A DNA stretch of 5,357 bases. Source: CALKMS01 sp036796755. GTDB lineage: Bacteria; Actinomycetota; Aquicultoria; SKW223; CALKMS01. The position numbers were made by a program, and so were the translations under genes. The stretch covers positions 1 to 5,357 of the forward strand of contig DAIRCJ010000084.1 of assembly GCA_036796755.1 (NCBI GenBank). Direction: 5' to 3'. Below the pieces are notes generated by a model that ran no database searches, was not told the DNA's origin, and was given only the letters and a program-made list of their open reading frames with translations. Shown here piece after piece: positions 5,345 through 5,357 of the stretch. How positions within the stretch are numbered: the stretch's first letter is position 1; each line of letters starts with the position of its first letter.

Positions 5345-5357
5345 TAAATAAACTGTC
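5331..5357 (-). promoter_or_regulatory. Probable promoter of the ABC/MarR operon, cut by window edge
   Basis: On the minus strand the window opens with GACA (5357-5354), the last four bases of a consensus TTGACA whose first two bases lie outside the window. Exactly 17 bases later comes TAGTAT (5336-5331), matching TATAAT at four of six positions. The start of transcription would fall near 5324. The -10 hexamer lies within the TTTAG-ATA-CTAAA palindrome, so a bound repressor would block RNA polymerase. Confidence 0.45.

Overview
The window is a compact block of seven protein-coding genes, all on the minus strand, so transcription runs from the right edge (about 5357) to the left edge. Base composition looks low to moderate in GC. 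Spacers are short, two gene pairs overlap by 4 bases, TTG is used as a start twice, and several genes have purine-rich Shine-Dalgarno sites. This fits a free-living bacterium, perhaps an anaerobic Clostridia-like lineage, but that placement is inference from style, not from a marker gene.

Right part (2696-5357): a three-gene efflux module. An ABC-2 type ATPase (4484-5281) is followed by its integral membrane permease (3148-4419) and a MarR-family repressor (2696-3151) whose start codon overlaps the permease stop. Upstream of the ATPase, at the window edge, a plausible promoter overlaps a TTTAG-ATA-CTAAA palindrome and a 12-base direct repeat. That is the kind of site a MarR protein would bind, so the module looks self-regulated. 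The exported substrate cannot be read from the sequence.

Middle part (735-2650): a cofactor-salvage run. It holds a histidine phosphatase of the CobC/alpha-ribazole-phosphatase type (2021-2650), an ATP:corrinoid adenosyltransferase (1496-2005) and a ThiD-like hydroxymethylpyrimidine (phosphate) kinase (735-1499). The first two are the usual pairing of corrinoid adenosylation and late nucleotide-loop chemistry in B12 salvage. The kinase normally belongs to thiamin synthesis or salvage, yet its TTG start overlaps the adenosyltransferase stop, which implies coupled translation. A perfect 15-bp palindrome covers the start codon of the phosphatase gene.

Left part (1-734): a YfcE-type metallophosphodiesterase (70-621), preceded by a 113-base spacer with an A/T-only hairpin, a small inverted repeat resembling the other upstream sites, and a run of seven G at the ribosome binding site. 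Positions 1-69 hold no gene I can support.

No RNA genes, mobile elements, CRISPR arrays or riboswitches are visible. The genes belong to known families. The main unexplained signals are the related AT-rich repeats in three of the spacers and the tight B12/thiamin gene coupling.
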